A DNA stretch of 64,000 nt, taken from contig JBAXXL010000002.1 of the NCBI GenBank assembly GCA_037127915.1, forward strand, positions 98,253 to 162,252. Reading direction: 5' to 3'. The translations under genes were made by a program, and so were the position numbers. Below, piece by piece: positions 50,180 through 57,908 of the stretch. This DNA is from JBAXXL01 sp037127915 (GTDB lineage: Bacteria; Bacteroidota; Ignavibacteria; Kapaibacteriales; UBA2268). The notes beneath the pieces are model-generated. The model saw only the letters and a list, made by a program, of their open reading frames with translations. It ran no database searches and was not told the DNA's origin. The stretch's first letter is position 1; each line of letters opens with the position of its first letter.

Positions 50180-51861
50180 ATTTTTTCGAAATTTATCCAG
50201 AATTTTCTGCCTACATTTGGTTCAAAAACATAATTAAATTTGCATTTACATAATTTTAACAAGAACGCGACCGATTCTAACGATGATAAACATGAATCCT
50301 CTGATAGTTTTTCACTTTGAGTATCATAAAAATTATCTTCAATTAATATATAAGGTGATTTATATTTTTCAATAGAGAACTTAACCTTAATGCTTCCTCT
50401 GATAATATCCATAGTTGTTAGATCCCCGGCACTTGCATAAATTAAAATCATTAGTGCCGTATGAAGAACGTCACTGTTTGTGGTTATTTTTTCATGGAAT
50501 TCAGTTTTAAATTTGATGTCAATTCCGTAATGATTTAGAATCTCTTTAGAATCTTCTTCCAATTTTGCAAGAACAGTGGAAGTTTTAATAGTTGTTCTTT
50601 TCTTTGTATTGTCTTCAATATATGATGAAAGTTGGTCAATAATGAAATCTGCAAATACTAATTTCGAAAAACCTTTGTTCCAAGTGCTAATTAACTCTTT
50701 ATTGCCGGAATTTTCTAATTGTTTTTTAAACAAATCTACTATTACCGGTTTAAGTTTGCGTTTTTCAGCGATTGTCTTGTTCATTAGATGATAATAATTT
50801 TCAATATCATCAGCAGACCAATTTAATCTTTTTTGGATAGTATAATGTTCATCATCAAGTTTATTCAATAATATAAGTCTATCGTTAGATGGCTCTAACA
50901 CGGTAACTTGGACTCGAACAGAATATTTGGTATTATCTTTAACTATATTAATTACTTTTTCATATTCTTTGTGTTCATGATCAAAAATATCAATTTCGAG
51001 TAATTTAGAAAGCTCAACAATACCGGGTTTACGACTTTTAGCCCAATTCATCGCAACCTTGGCGGCATTATTCAACACTATAATTTTACCTTTATTGCTG
51101 ATAACAAGCATACCCTGCGAGCTCTTCTCGAAAATCCTATGGAAATAATCCGTCAAATCAATCATTTGGTCATGAATATTATTAATTTCAGTAATATCTT
51201 GGCTGATTCCAATTATCATCGTAACTACGCCATTCTTCACTACTAATGGGGTTACAGTAGTAAACAAATATACTTTTTTATCATCCTTCGGATACACGAT
51301 TTGTGTACCGGAATGAGTTTTTCCATCCTTAAAGCACTCTTCACTGAACAAATGTTGTGCAACGGAGTTTTTTCTTTTATATAAATCCGGAAGGGTTTTG
51401 GAACCGGTTTCACCAAAGAGTTCTTTGAACTTCTTATTGGAACGTACAACTTGCAGTTTCTGATTAATTATAGCAATATGTGAAGGTGAATTTTCAAACA
51501 AAATATCTAAGTGCTGTCTTGAGATAGAGGCGTGGTTATTGTCTATAACCTCGACCAAATAGTAATCGCTACTGCCTATAGGACCAACACCGATTGAATA
51601 ATCTTTATCTTCAAATTTATACTGGTTTATAAATTTTAACGCTACTCCGTTAATTCCATTTGCTATTGTATCATCAAAAAGTTTAATTACTCTTGAATCT
51701 TCAAAAATATTACTTAAATCTTGAATATTTTGGTTTTTAGATTTACCAAATATTTCATCAAAAGTCGAATTGGCGGCCAAAATATTTCTAGTATTATCGA
51801 TTATGCACTGTCCGTAATGAGATGCATTAATCATTTGTTTGAAAAGCTCTAATTCATTCAT
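50176..51861 (-). CDS. PAS-domain sensory protein with degenerate HATPase-like domain
   Basis: 561 residues with no membrane segment. Three PAS domains (~8-110, ~118-225, ~240-345; typical segments NTRNILAANSTFDEIFG, VVRSNKKFKELFGE, GIVELSKLLEIDIF) are followed by a helical region. The C-terminus (~430-561) has the spacing of a HATPase_c domain (VLHTALMILIYASAGDL at the N-box position, SPYILIEDN). The N-box Asn is replaced and the G-boxes are missing, and no phospho-accepting H-box is seen. It is therefore unlikely to be an active kinase. It is coupled to the permease gene and divergent from sppA. Confidence 0.78.
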   Translation of the reverse strand: MNELELFKQMINASHYGQCIIDNTRNILAANSTFDEIFGKSKNQNIQDLSNIFEDSRVIKLFDDTIANGINGVALKFINQYKFEDKDYSIGVGPIGSSDYYLVEVIDNNHASISRQHLDILFENSPSHIAIINQKLQVVRSNKKFKELFGETGSKTLPDLYKRKNSVAQHLFSEECFKDGKTHSGTQIVYPKDDKKVYLFTTVTPLVVKNGVVTMIIGISQDITEINNIHDQMIDLTDYFHRIFEKSSQGMLVISNKGKIIVLNNAAKVAMNWAKSRKPGIVELSKLLEIDIFDHEHKEYEKVINIVKDNTKYSVRVQVTVLEPSNDRLILLNKLDDEHYTIQKRLNWSADDIENYYHLMNKTIAEKRKLKPVIVDLFKKQLENSGNKELISTWNKGFSKLVFADFIIDQLSSYIEDNTKKRTTIKTSTVLAKLEEDSKEILNHYGIDIKFKTEFHEKITTNSDVLHTALMILIYASAGDLTTMDIIRGSIKVKFSIEKYKSPYILIEDNFYDTQSEKLSEDSCLSSLESVAFLLKLCKCKFNYVFEPNVGRKFWINFEKI

Positions 51862-52027
51862 TATTTCGCTTAATTTGATTTGTTAATATTTACTTTTTCA
51901 AACTTAACATAATTACAAGTATATTACAATTAGCTTTTTTTCATAATTCATTTTTGTGGAAAAAAAATTCAAATATTTTTAAAATCATTGTTTAAAAATA
52001 AAACAAAGTAATTTATAAACCGTATAT

Positions 52028-52043
52028 TAATTTTGTACTTTTG
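52028..52043 (+). promoter_or_regulatory. Two candidate -7 boxes of sppA
   Basis: TAATTTTG (52028-52035) and TACTTTTG (52036-52043) both match TAnnTTTG, 20-35 bp before the ATG. Confidence 0.48.
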
Positions 52044-52062
52044 TTAATTATAGGAATTAGTA

Positions 52063-53958
52063 ATGGACACTCCTCAACAATTTTCTCAATTTGATAATTA
52101 TACTTATCCAAAGAGACGCAAAGTCTGGCCTTGGGTTTTATTAGTTATCGGTATAATAATTATTGGTTTTATCGGACTATTTTTTGCAATTATAGGCGGA
52201 ATAAGCAGTTCATTTAGTTCAGCTTTTGAACAAGAAAAAGTAACAGTAGAACCGAAAACAGTATTAATGATGGATTTGTCAAATGTAAGCGAAGTTAATT
52301 CGACAGCTCCGTTTGCTTTTTTGGGAAATGAAAATCCATCGTATTTTGAAATAACCCAAGCTATAGAAAATGCCGCAAAAGATAAAAACATCACAGGTAT
52401 TTATTACAAAGCTTCAATGGTGCCGCTGGATCCGGCTCATGCTGAAGGTATAAAACGAGCAATTGAAAAATTCAAAAAAAGTGGCAAATTTGTTTATGCG
52501 TTCATAGAAGTTGGCGATGAAACACAATATATAAATGCACTTTCTGCTGATTCAATATTTATGCCGCAGGAAGGGATATTGGAACTAAATGGTTATTCAG
52601 CAAGTTCATTGTTTTTCAAAGATTTTCTCCAAAAAATCGGTATGAAATACGAAGTTATTCAATTTGAAGATTTTAAATCTTATGGCGAATCTTATTCAAG
52701 AACAAATTTCAGTGATTCAGCGAAATTAGCTCTTAGAGTTCTTCTAAATCAAAGAATGGATTATTTGGTCACGAGTATTGCTGAAAGAAGAAAGATGAGT
52801 ATAGAGAAAATCAAAGCTGATTTGGATAAAGGAATTTTCTCCGCTGAGGAAGCATTGCAAGGCGGTTATATAGATAAGATTATTTCTGCTACCGATATGC
52901 GTGATTTCCTGAAGAAAAAATCAGGTGCAAAAAAATTAGAAATGATGAGTTTGAACAAATATGCTTCTCAAGTAGATAATGAGGGTAACGGCAAAGTTGA
53001 TGAAAAGAAAACAATTGCAATCGTCAATGCAGTCGGAGCAATCAATTCCGGTACCGGAGGGGGGGCTCCTTATAATGCAAGCCAAGGAATTTATTCCGGT
53101 TCATTCGTGAAAATGCTTCGCAAAGTAAGAGAAGATAAAGACATAAAAGCTGTGATAATCCGCATTTCATCTCCGGGTGGTTCGGTTATGGCGTCGGACG
53201 AGATTTATTCTGAAATCGAAAAATTACGCTCCATAAAACCGGTTTATGCCTCCATGGCAGATGTTGCGGCTTCGGGCGGATATTATATCGCATTACCTTG
53301 CGACAGTATTTTTGCTCAAAATCAAACTATCACCGGTTCGATAGGCGTAATTTCTGTAATCCCAAATTTTAGTGGAACCATTAAATTATTGGGAATCTCG
53401 AACGATACGATCAATACTACGAAATCTTCCGGTCAATTGAATCTGTTCAAAGCGTTCAATCCGGTCGATATCGCACGCTTCAAAAGCTATTCATCGGACG
53501 TTTACAAACGCTTTGTTATGAAAACAGCAAAAAATAGAAAAATGTCATTCGACCAAGCGCGCGCTTTAGCTAAAGGCAGAGTATGGACAGGTGCTGATGC
53601 TCAAAAACGCGGCTTAATTGACGGTATTGCTGATTTGTCGCAAGTAATTGAAATTGTGAAAAAACGCTTAGGTGTACCGGAAGGAACCAAAGTGCCGTTG
53701 GATATATATCCTGCGAAAGGCGACCAATTATCAGATTTCTTGAAAGGTTTCGGAATTGACAAAAGTGGTGATGATGACGAACAACAAGAGTTAAGCATCA
53801 AATCAATACTTGGAATAACGGATGCCAAATTCGAATTGATTAAAGAAAATCTACCGAAAGAAATGCAAAGTCAAGTAATGTATATGCTTGATTTAACAAA
53901 GATGGGACAAAAAGAAAAAGTGTTGATGGCTATGCCGGCGATGCTTAATGTGAAATAA
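52063..53958 (+). CDS. sppA: Signal peptide peptidase SppA, 67K type
   Basis: 631 residues. An N-terminal membrane anchor (~22-45, VWPWVLLVIGIIIIGFIGLF) is followed by two S49 domains. The catalytic Lys205 (EDFKSYGESYSR) lies in the first and Ser404 (VAASGGYY) in the second; the 199-residue separation is close to that of E. coli SppA (Lys209/Ser409). It degrades cleaved signal peptides in the periplasm-facing membrane. Transcription begins probably within 40 bp of the ATG. Monocistronic, divergent from the PAS gene. Confidence 0.92.
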   Translation: MDTPQQFSQFDNYTYPKRRKVWPWVLLVIGIIIIGFIGLFFAIIGGISSSFSSAFEQEKVTVEPKTVLMMDLSNVSEVNSTAPFAFLGNENPSYFEITQAIENAAKDKNITGIYYKASMVPLDPAHAEGIKRAIEKFKKSGKFVYAFIEVGDETQYINALSADSIFMPQEGILELNGYSASSLFFKDFLQKIGMKYEVIQFEDFKSYGESYSRTNFSDSAKLALRVLLNQRMDYLVTSIAERRKMSIEKIKADLDKGIFSAEEALQGGYIDKIISATDMRDFLKKKSGAKKLEMMSLNKYASQVDNEGNGKVDEKKTIAIVNAVGAINSGTGGGAPYNASQGIYSGSFVKMLRKVREDKDIKAVIIRISSPGGSVMASDEIYSEIEKLRSIKPVYASMADVAASGGYYIALPCDSIFAQNQTITGSIGVISVIPNFSGTIKLLGISNDTINTTKSSGQLNLFKAFNPVDIARFKSYSSDVYKRFVMKTAKNRKMSFDQARALAKGRVWTGADAQKRGLIDGIADLSQVIEIVKKRLGVPEGTKVPLDIYPAKGDQLSDFLKGFGIDKSGDDDEQQELSIKSILGITDAKFELIKENLPKEMQSQVMYMLDLTKMGQKEKVLMAMPAMLNVK

Positions 53959-53970
53959 AACAATTGTTTA

Positions 53971-54003
53971 ACTTATCCGATGATTCGCAGTCATCGAATG
54001 AGT
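53971..54003. repeat. Family B palindromic element, intergenic
   Basis: 33 bp, arms ACTTATCCGATGATT / AGTCATCGAATGAGT; 12 bp after the sppA stop. Confidence 0.75.
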
Positions 54004-54015
54004 AGATTAATATCC

Positions 54016-54052
54016 AAATGTCCAGTATTTCTAAGTACTGGACATTTTTTTG
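54016..54052 (+). terminator. Rho-independent terminator of sppA
   Basis: Twelve-base perfect arms AAATGTCCAGTA / TACTGGACATTT, then TTTT. Confidence 0.83.
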
Positions 54053-54093
54053 TCTAAATCAGGATTTACAGGATTAAAAGATTTACAGGATGT

Positions 54094-54124
54094 TGTCAAT
54101 CCCGCGAAAGCGGGATTCCATCTT
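54094..54124 (+). repeat. Variable-core repeat with GC core
   Basis: GTTGTCAATCCCGC, loop GAAA, GCGGGATTCCATCTT. Perfect arms at 54098-54105 and 54110-54117. Same outer flanks as the 12409 repeat but a different palindrome inside. Confidence 0.72.
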
Positions 54125-54203
54125 CATCTTCATTTTTAGTTGAAAATTGACAGTTGATAGTTGATAATGTGAAGAAGAAAAAAGGAAACTCCGTAATTGT
54201 TTT

Positions 54204-54230
54204 GTCATACCGAGCGAAGTGAAGAATCCA
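54204..54230 (+). repeat. Variable-core repeat (GTCATACCGAGCGAAGTGAA)
   Basis: It shares the outer flanks of the 12409 family; the core is slightly different. Confidence 0.65.
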
Positions 54231-54292
54231 GAAACGTAGGTATAAATAAAGACCTCTGTGAGGTCAAATATGTGTGGGATATGCAAGAAATT

Positions 54293-54577
54293 TTAATAAA
54301 CGTTATCATGAGAACCAATATCAATTAAAGCTATTATTTTCTCATCGGTGTCTGGGTGATTTGTAAATGTGAAGACTATTCTACAGTCATATTCAACAAT
54401 AGAAGCTAAATAATCTTTAAGTTTACCATTCAATTTATGGGTTTTAAGTTTTGCATTATAAGGATTTTCTTGAAGCAGTTCAAGAGCATCAACGATTTGG
54501 TTTTTCAATTCAGCATTGTTTTTGGTGATTTTCTTAAATGCTCGAATAAAACTAGTATGCCATGCTAATTGGTACAT
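54293..54577 (-). CDS. YafQ/RelE-family toxin
   Basis: 94 residues. KLKTHKLNGKLKDYLASIVE followed by YDCRIVF and the C-terminal IDIGSHDNVY (catalytic His in SHD) match YafQ-type mRNA endonucleases, which cleave codons on the ribosome. It starts 2 bp after the antitoxin stop, the usual antitoxin-first order. The pair lies in a field of repeats with no other function nearby. Confidence 0.85.
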   Translation of the reverse strand: MYQLAWHTSFIRAFKKITKNNAELKNQIVDALELLQENPYNAKLKTHKLNGKLKDYLASIVEYDCRIVFTFTNHPDTDEKIIALIDIGSHDNVY

Positions 54578-54579
54578 TA

Positions 54580-54792
54580 CTAGTTACCTAATTCTTTAAG
54601 AAAATCATTAACTGATCCAATCTTTGCTTTTTTGCTCTCTATTGCGTGAAGAGTTGCTTTTCCGTTTTTAGCAATTTCATTTCTTTTTCTTTCATTTATA
54701 CGCTTTTGGAACAAATCAACAAAAAGGATTTGATCTTCTAAATCCAATGTTTCTGCTTCGTCCATTAGCGAATCAATCGTTGTAAGTTGCAT
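54580..54792 (-). CDS. Antitoxin of the YafQ-type pair
   Basis: 70 residues. An N-terminal helical segment (IDSLMDEAETLDLEDQILFV) precedes a basic region and a C-terminal tail (VNDFLKELGN) that would wrap the toxin. It does not resemble DinJ strongly. It is assigned by position, size and pairing. Confidence 0.8.
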   Translation of the reverse strand: MQLTTIDSLMDEAETLDLEDQILFVDLFQKRINERKRNEIAKNGKATLHAIESKKAKIGSVNDFLKELGN

Positions 54793-54926
54793 AAGAAGCC
54801 TTTTATTATATTTATATTTCGATTTATAAACGTTGATTTATAATAAATATTATATTAATGATTTTCTTTTGATATTCAATAAATTTCAAGCTTAAGTTCA
54901 AGAAACCTCGTAATTCGTAATTGATT

Positions 54927-55007
54927 TTCTTCAATCCGGAAAGGATGGCATTACTGTAGAAAATTGAAAGCTCTGGTGGCACAAAACCCTGAAAGGGTGA
55001 AATATAT
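54927..55007 (+). repeat. Second copy of mini-palindrome cluster (3' half)
   Basis: TTCTTCAATCCGGAAAGGAT begins and ACCCTGAAAGGGT (54986-54998) ends the shared block. The same two units, about the same distance apart, close the 28480-28730 cluster. Confidence 0.75.
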
Positions 55008-55247
55008 GTCGTTATCAGAATTAAGATTAAAGGATTAAAAGATTATAGGATTGTTCAACCACGGAGTGGCGAAATAGGAAAACAGTTTTTGGGAATGTTT
55101 TGTTTCAGCTCTTTAGCATGAGTTTGATTTATGTTCATCAGCTAGGTGCGGTGTCAATGGCTATAATGCAAAGACTTCCAATTTACAAAATCCGGACAGG
55201 TCGCGACCAATCCCAACTATTATAACTCATAATTTTTAACTTTTGAA

Positions 55248-55279
55248 GATGGATTCCCAATCAAGTTGGGAATGACAAT
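55248..55279 (-). repeat. Variable-core repeat, inverted
   Basis: GATGGATTCCCAA with TTGGGAATGACAAT: the constant flanks are in inverted orientation with a CCAATCAAGTTGG-type core. Confidence 0.7.
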
Positions 55280-55312
55280 TCGGTTTTTTCATAATATTCC
55301 CCGAAAAATGCT

Positions 55313-55320
55313 TATATTTG
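55313..55320 (+). promoter_or_regulatory. Candidate -7 box of enolase
   Basis: TATATTTG, an exact TAnnTTTG match, 53 bp before the ATG. Confidence 0.55.
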
Positions 55321-55373
55321 TAACCACAAATTAGTTAAAAAACACATTAATATATAATAAAAAAGGTAAAAAT

Positions 55374-56651
55374 ATGAGCTCATTAATTAATGATATTTTC
55401 GCACGCGAGATATTGGACAGCCGCGGAAATCCTACAATTGAAGTAGATGTAGTATTGGAAGACGGTTCATTTGGACGTGCCGCAGTTCCATCGGGTGCAT
55501 CAACCGGAGAACACGAAGCGCACGAATTACGTGATGGCGACGCAGAACGCTATATGGGCAAAGGCGTTTTGAACGCAGTAGATTTTGTAAATGAAGAATT
55601 AAGCGAAGCACTAATCGGTTTGGATGCTTGTGACCAAGCTCAAGTTGATATGATAATGGTTACATTGGACGGAACTGAAAATAAATCACGTTTGGGTGCA
55701 AATGCAATATTGGGTATATCTTTAGCAGTTGCAAAAGCCGCCGCTGATTACCACGATTTACCGCTTTACAAATATTTGGGTGGTGTAAGAGCCAATGTTT
55801 TACCAACACCTATGATGAATATAATCAATGGTGGAAAACACGCCGACAACAATGTGGATATTCAAGAATTTATGATTATGCCTGTTGGAGCTGATTCTTT
55901 CGCTGAAGCATTACGTATGGGTGCTGAAGTATTCCATAGTTTGAAAGATGTTCTTCAAGCAAAAGGTTTGAGTACTTCAGTTGGCGATGAAGGCGGATTT
56001 GCTCCATCGTTACAATCAAATGAAGAAGCTTTTGAAGTGATTTTGGAAGCAGTTGTTAAAGCTGGGTACGAACCTGGTGAAGATGTATTATTAGCAATTG
56101 ATGTTGCTTCATCCGAAATGTATGTTGATGGCAAATACAAAATGTTCAAATCAACAGGTGAATTGAAAACCGCTGACGAAATGATTGAATGGTATTCTGA
56201 ATTATGCGACAAATATCCAATAATTTCGATAGAAGACGGTTTAGACCAAAACGATTGGGAAGGTTGGAAAAAATTGACCGAAGTATTAGGTGATGATATT
56301 CAATTGGTCGGCGACGATTTATTTGTTACAAATCCTGATTATTTACAACGCGGAATAGATGAAGGCATCGCTAATGCTATTTTGATTAAAGTAAACCAAA
56401 TCGGCACACTAACCGAAACATTCCAAGCAATTTCTTTAGCGCAAAGAAGCGGTTATAACGTTATCATTTCTCATCGTTCAGGTGAAACAGAAGATACAAC
56501 AATTGCAGATATATCGGTTGCTACAAACGCCGGTCAAATCAAAACCGGTGCACCAAGCCGTACTGATAGAGTTGCAAAATATAACCAACTTCTAAGAATA
56601 GAAGAAATTTTGGATGAAGACGCATTTTATGCAGGCGCAACCTCTATTTAG
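55374..56651 (+). CDS. eno: Enolase
   Basis: 425 residues, normal length. It interconverts 2-phosphoglycerate and phosphoenolpyruvate. Signatures are SGASTGEHEAHELRDGD, the catalytic Glu in GDEGGFAPSL, metal-binding Asp/Glu in AIDVASSE, SIEDGLDQNDW and VGDDLFVTN, the catalytic Lys in LIKVNQIGTLTE, and SHRSGETEDTTIADISVA. Codon choice is that of a highly expressed gene. It has a promoter of its own and a family B palindrome as terminator. Confidence 0.97.
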   Translation: MSSLINDIFAREILDSRGNPTIEVDVVLEDGSFGRAAVPSGASTGEHEAHELRDGDAERYMGKGVLNAVDFVNEELSEALIGLDACDQAQVDMIMVTLDGTENKSRLGANAILGISLAVAKAAADYHDLPLYKYLGGVRANVLPTPMMNIINGGKHADNNVDIQEFMIMPVGADSFAEALRMGAEVFHSLKDVLQAKGLSTSVGDEGGFAPSLQSNEEAFEVILEAVVKAGYEPGEDVLLAIDVASSEMYVDGKYKMFKSTGELKTADEMIEWYSELCDKYPIISIEDGLDQNDWEGWKKLTEVLGDDIQLVGDDLFVTNPDYLQRGIDEGIANAILIKVNQIGTLTETFQAISLAQRSGYNVIISHRSGETEDTTIADISVATNAGQIKTGAPSRTDRVAKYNQLLRIEEILDEDAFYAGATSI

Positions 56652-56685
56652 TTTGTAAAGTTTATAAAGTAGAAAGTTTATAAAG
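56651..56685 (+). repeat. 9-bp-type repeat array at the enolase stop
   Basis: GTTTGTAAA, GTTTATAAA, GTAGAAA and GTTTATAAA; the first unit begins with the G of the TAG stop codon. Confidence 0.72.
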
Positions 56686-56695
56686 ACAAAGAATT

Positions 56696-56733
56696 ACTCA
56701 TCCGACGACTGGCAGTCATCGGATGAGTTTTTT
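56696..56733 (+). terminator. Enolase terminator made of a family B palindrome
   Basis: 33-bp family B element with arms ACTCATCCGACGACTG / CAGTCATCGGATGAGT (one mismatch), followed by T6. The same family is translated inside three T9SS CTDs in this window. Confidence 0.83.
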
Positions 56734-56845
56734 ATTATTGCTGAATTGGTATATCCCCACAAAATAAAAAATCAACGAAGTTGATAAAATATTCCAAATT
56801 TACTATCGTATTTACTTATGTAATAATTATTAATTTGAGAATGTT

Positions 56846-57145
56846 ATGGAACTTTCAATATTAGAGATATTAATTATCGTCGTAGTTGGTGGTTTATTTA
56901 TATTTTGGCTTGCATTTAAGGGAGTTAAAGCGCAGAAATGTACTAAGAAATTCCATGAGGGTAATTTTGCCGGAGAAACCGGTGAAGCAATTACCAATAT
57001 AGAAAAAGGCAAAAAAGGCGAGATATTTATACACGGTGAATTTTGGGAAGCCATTGCTATGGATGACATAAAAAAAGGGGATGAGGTAATCGCCATTTAC
57101 GTCAAGAAATTCATTGTTCATGTAAAAAAATACGGTGGAGAGTAA
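56846..57145 (+). CDS. NfeD-like short membrane protein
   Basis: 99 residues. A single N-terminal membrane helix (ILEILIIVVVGGLFIFWLAF) precedes a ~60-residue OB-like domain (GETGEAITNIEKGKKGEIFI, then GDEVIAIYVKKFIVHVKK), the pattern of NfeD C-terminal domains that partner membrane proteases and stomatins. No stomatin gene is adjacent. Single gene after the enolase terminator. Confidence 0.72.
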   Translation: MELSILEILIIVVVGGLFIFWLAFKGVKAQKCTKKFHEGNFAGETGEAITNIEKGKKGEIFIHGEFWEAIAMDDIKKGDEVIAIYVKKFIVHVKKYGGE

Positions 57146-57210
57146 GTTATCACTTTATTCATTTCTCCAAAAAAGGATTGTGATTTTCGGTGAATGCCAA
57201 AAAAGTAAAG

Positions 57211-57260
57211 AAATTACACAGAGATACACAGAGGAAGACACAGAGATTCACAGAGGAAGA
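57211..57260 (+). repeat. CACAGAG dispersed repeat, upstream copy
   Basis: Repeating units of ATTACACAGAGATACACAGA and GGAAGACACAGAGATTCACA. It lies 31 bp before the GxxExxY gene. A second, larger copy (57711-57803) follows the gene. Confidence 0.75.
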
Positions 57261-57290
57261 GAATAAAGAGAATGATTATTGAGATTGCTT

Positions 57291-57662
57291 ATGGAATTAA
57301 ATAAGATTACCGAAAAAATAATTGGATGCGCAATTGAAGTTCATAAATATTTAGGACCGGGATTGCTTGAATCTGCTTATGACACATGCCTTGCGTATGA
57401 ACTCATATCTGCAGGATTTAATGTTTCTTGTCAACATCCTGTTCCAATAGTTTATAAAGATATTAAATTAGAGTGTGGCTATAGAATTGATATTTTGGTT
57501 GAAAATACTGTAATAATAGAAATAAAATCGGTTGATGCAATCAATCCTGTTCACGAAGCACAAATTCTAACATATATGAAATTTGCCCAATAAGAAATTG
57601 GTTTGCTAATGAACTTCAATGTAACATTACTTCGGAATGGACTTAAAAGATATAGAATGTAG
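57291..57662 (+). pseudogene. GxxExxY (PDDEXK_3) protein gene with premature stop
   Basis: The start is ATG at 57291 (MELNKITEKIIGCAIEVHK). The GxxExxY motif is GPGLLESAYDTCLAYEL, and the PD-(D/E)XK-like core is GYRIDILVENTVIIEIKS. The frame reaches TAA at 57591-57593 after LTYMKFAQ, yet the codons after the stop read EIGLLMNFNVTLLRNGLKRY, the expected family C-terminus, ending at a second stop at 57660. A single nonsense change appears to have truncated the gene, or a stop-codon readthrough is possible. The gene is flanked on both sides by CACAGAG repeats. Confidence 0.82.
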
Positions 57663-57710
57663 ACTAAACTAATCTTGCTGTCATTCTTCTTGAAAATTAA
57701 AAAATTAGAA

Positions 57711-57803
57711 GAAATTACACAGAGTTTCACAGAGGAAAGAAAAAGAAAGAGAGAGAACCTCTCTGTGGTTCTCTGTGTAAATCTCTGTGTCTCTCTGTGT
57801 AAC
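57711..57803. repeat. CACAGAG dispersed repeat, downstream copy with inverted arms
   Basis: ACACAGAGTTTCACAGAGG on one side and CTCTCTGTGTAAATCTCTGT-type units on the other can fold into a long hairpin of alternating arms. Confidence 0.75.
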
Positions 57804-57848
57804 CAAAAAAAAAGGCAGAGAGGTACGCTTGATGGAAATAAAAAAAAT

Positions 57849-57875
57849 GTTCCAAAGCAGGAGCTTTGGAACAAG
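57849..57875. repeat. AGCTTTGGAAC-family palindrome
   Basis: GTTCCAAAGC, AGG, then AGCTTTGGAAC, then AAG; near-perfect copy of the 5662 repeat. Confidence 0.72.
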
Positions 57876-57885
57876 TTGAATCAAT

Positions 57886-57908
57886 AATAAAAAAGACACG
57901 AAGTGTCT
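57886..57908 (-). terminator. Compact terminator overlapping the FabL-like stop
   Basis: On the minus strand AGACAC, TTC, GTGTCT is followed by a T-run; the stem overlaps the stop codon of the leftward gene. Confidence 0.65.

Larger units (their letters stand above)
53959..54292. other. Repeat-rich gap after sppA
   Basis: Family B element (53971), sppA terminator (54016), AGGATTTACAGGATT repeat (54052-54091), variable-core repeats (54094-54124 and 54204-54230), a TTGAAAATTGACAGTTGA-type repeat and a short AAGACCTCTGTGAGGTC palindrome. No gene. Confidence 0.75.
54793..55373. other. Repeat-rich gap before enolase
   Basis: It holds a second copy of the mini-palindrome cluster end (54927-55007), an AAGATTAAAGGATT repeat (55015-55052), a CCACGGAGTGG palindrome (~55057), a palindrome around GGTCGCGACC (55199-55208), an inverted variable-core repeat (55248-55279) and the enolase promoter. 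Between 55085 and 55185 I see no recognisable feature. Confidence 0.7.
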
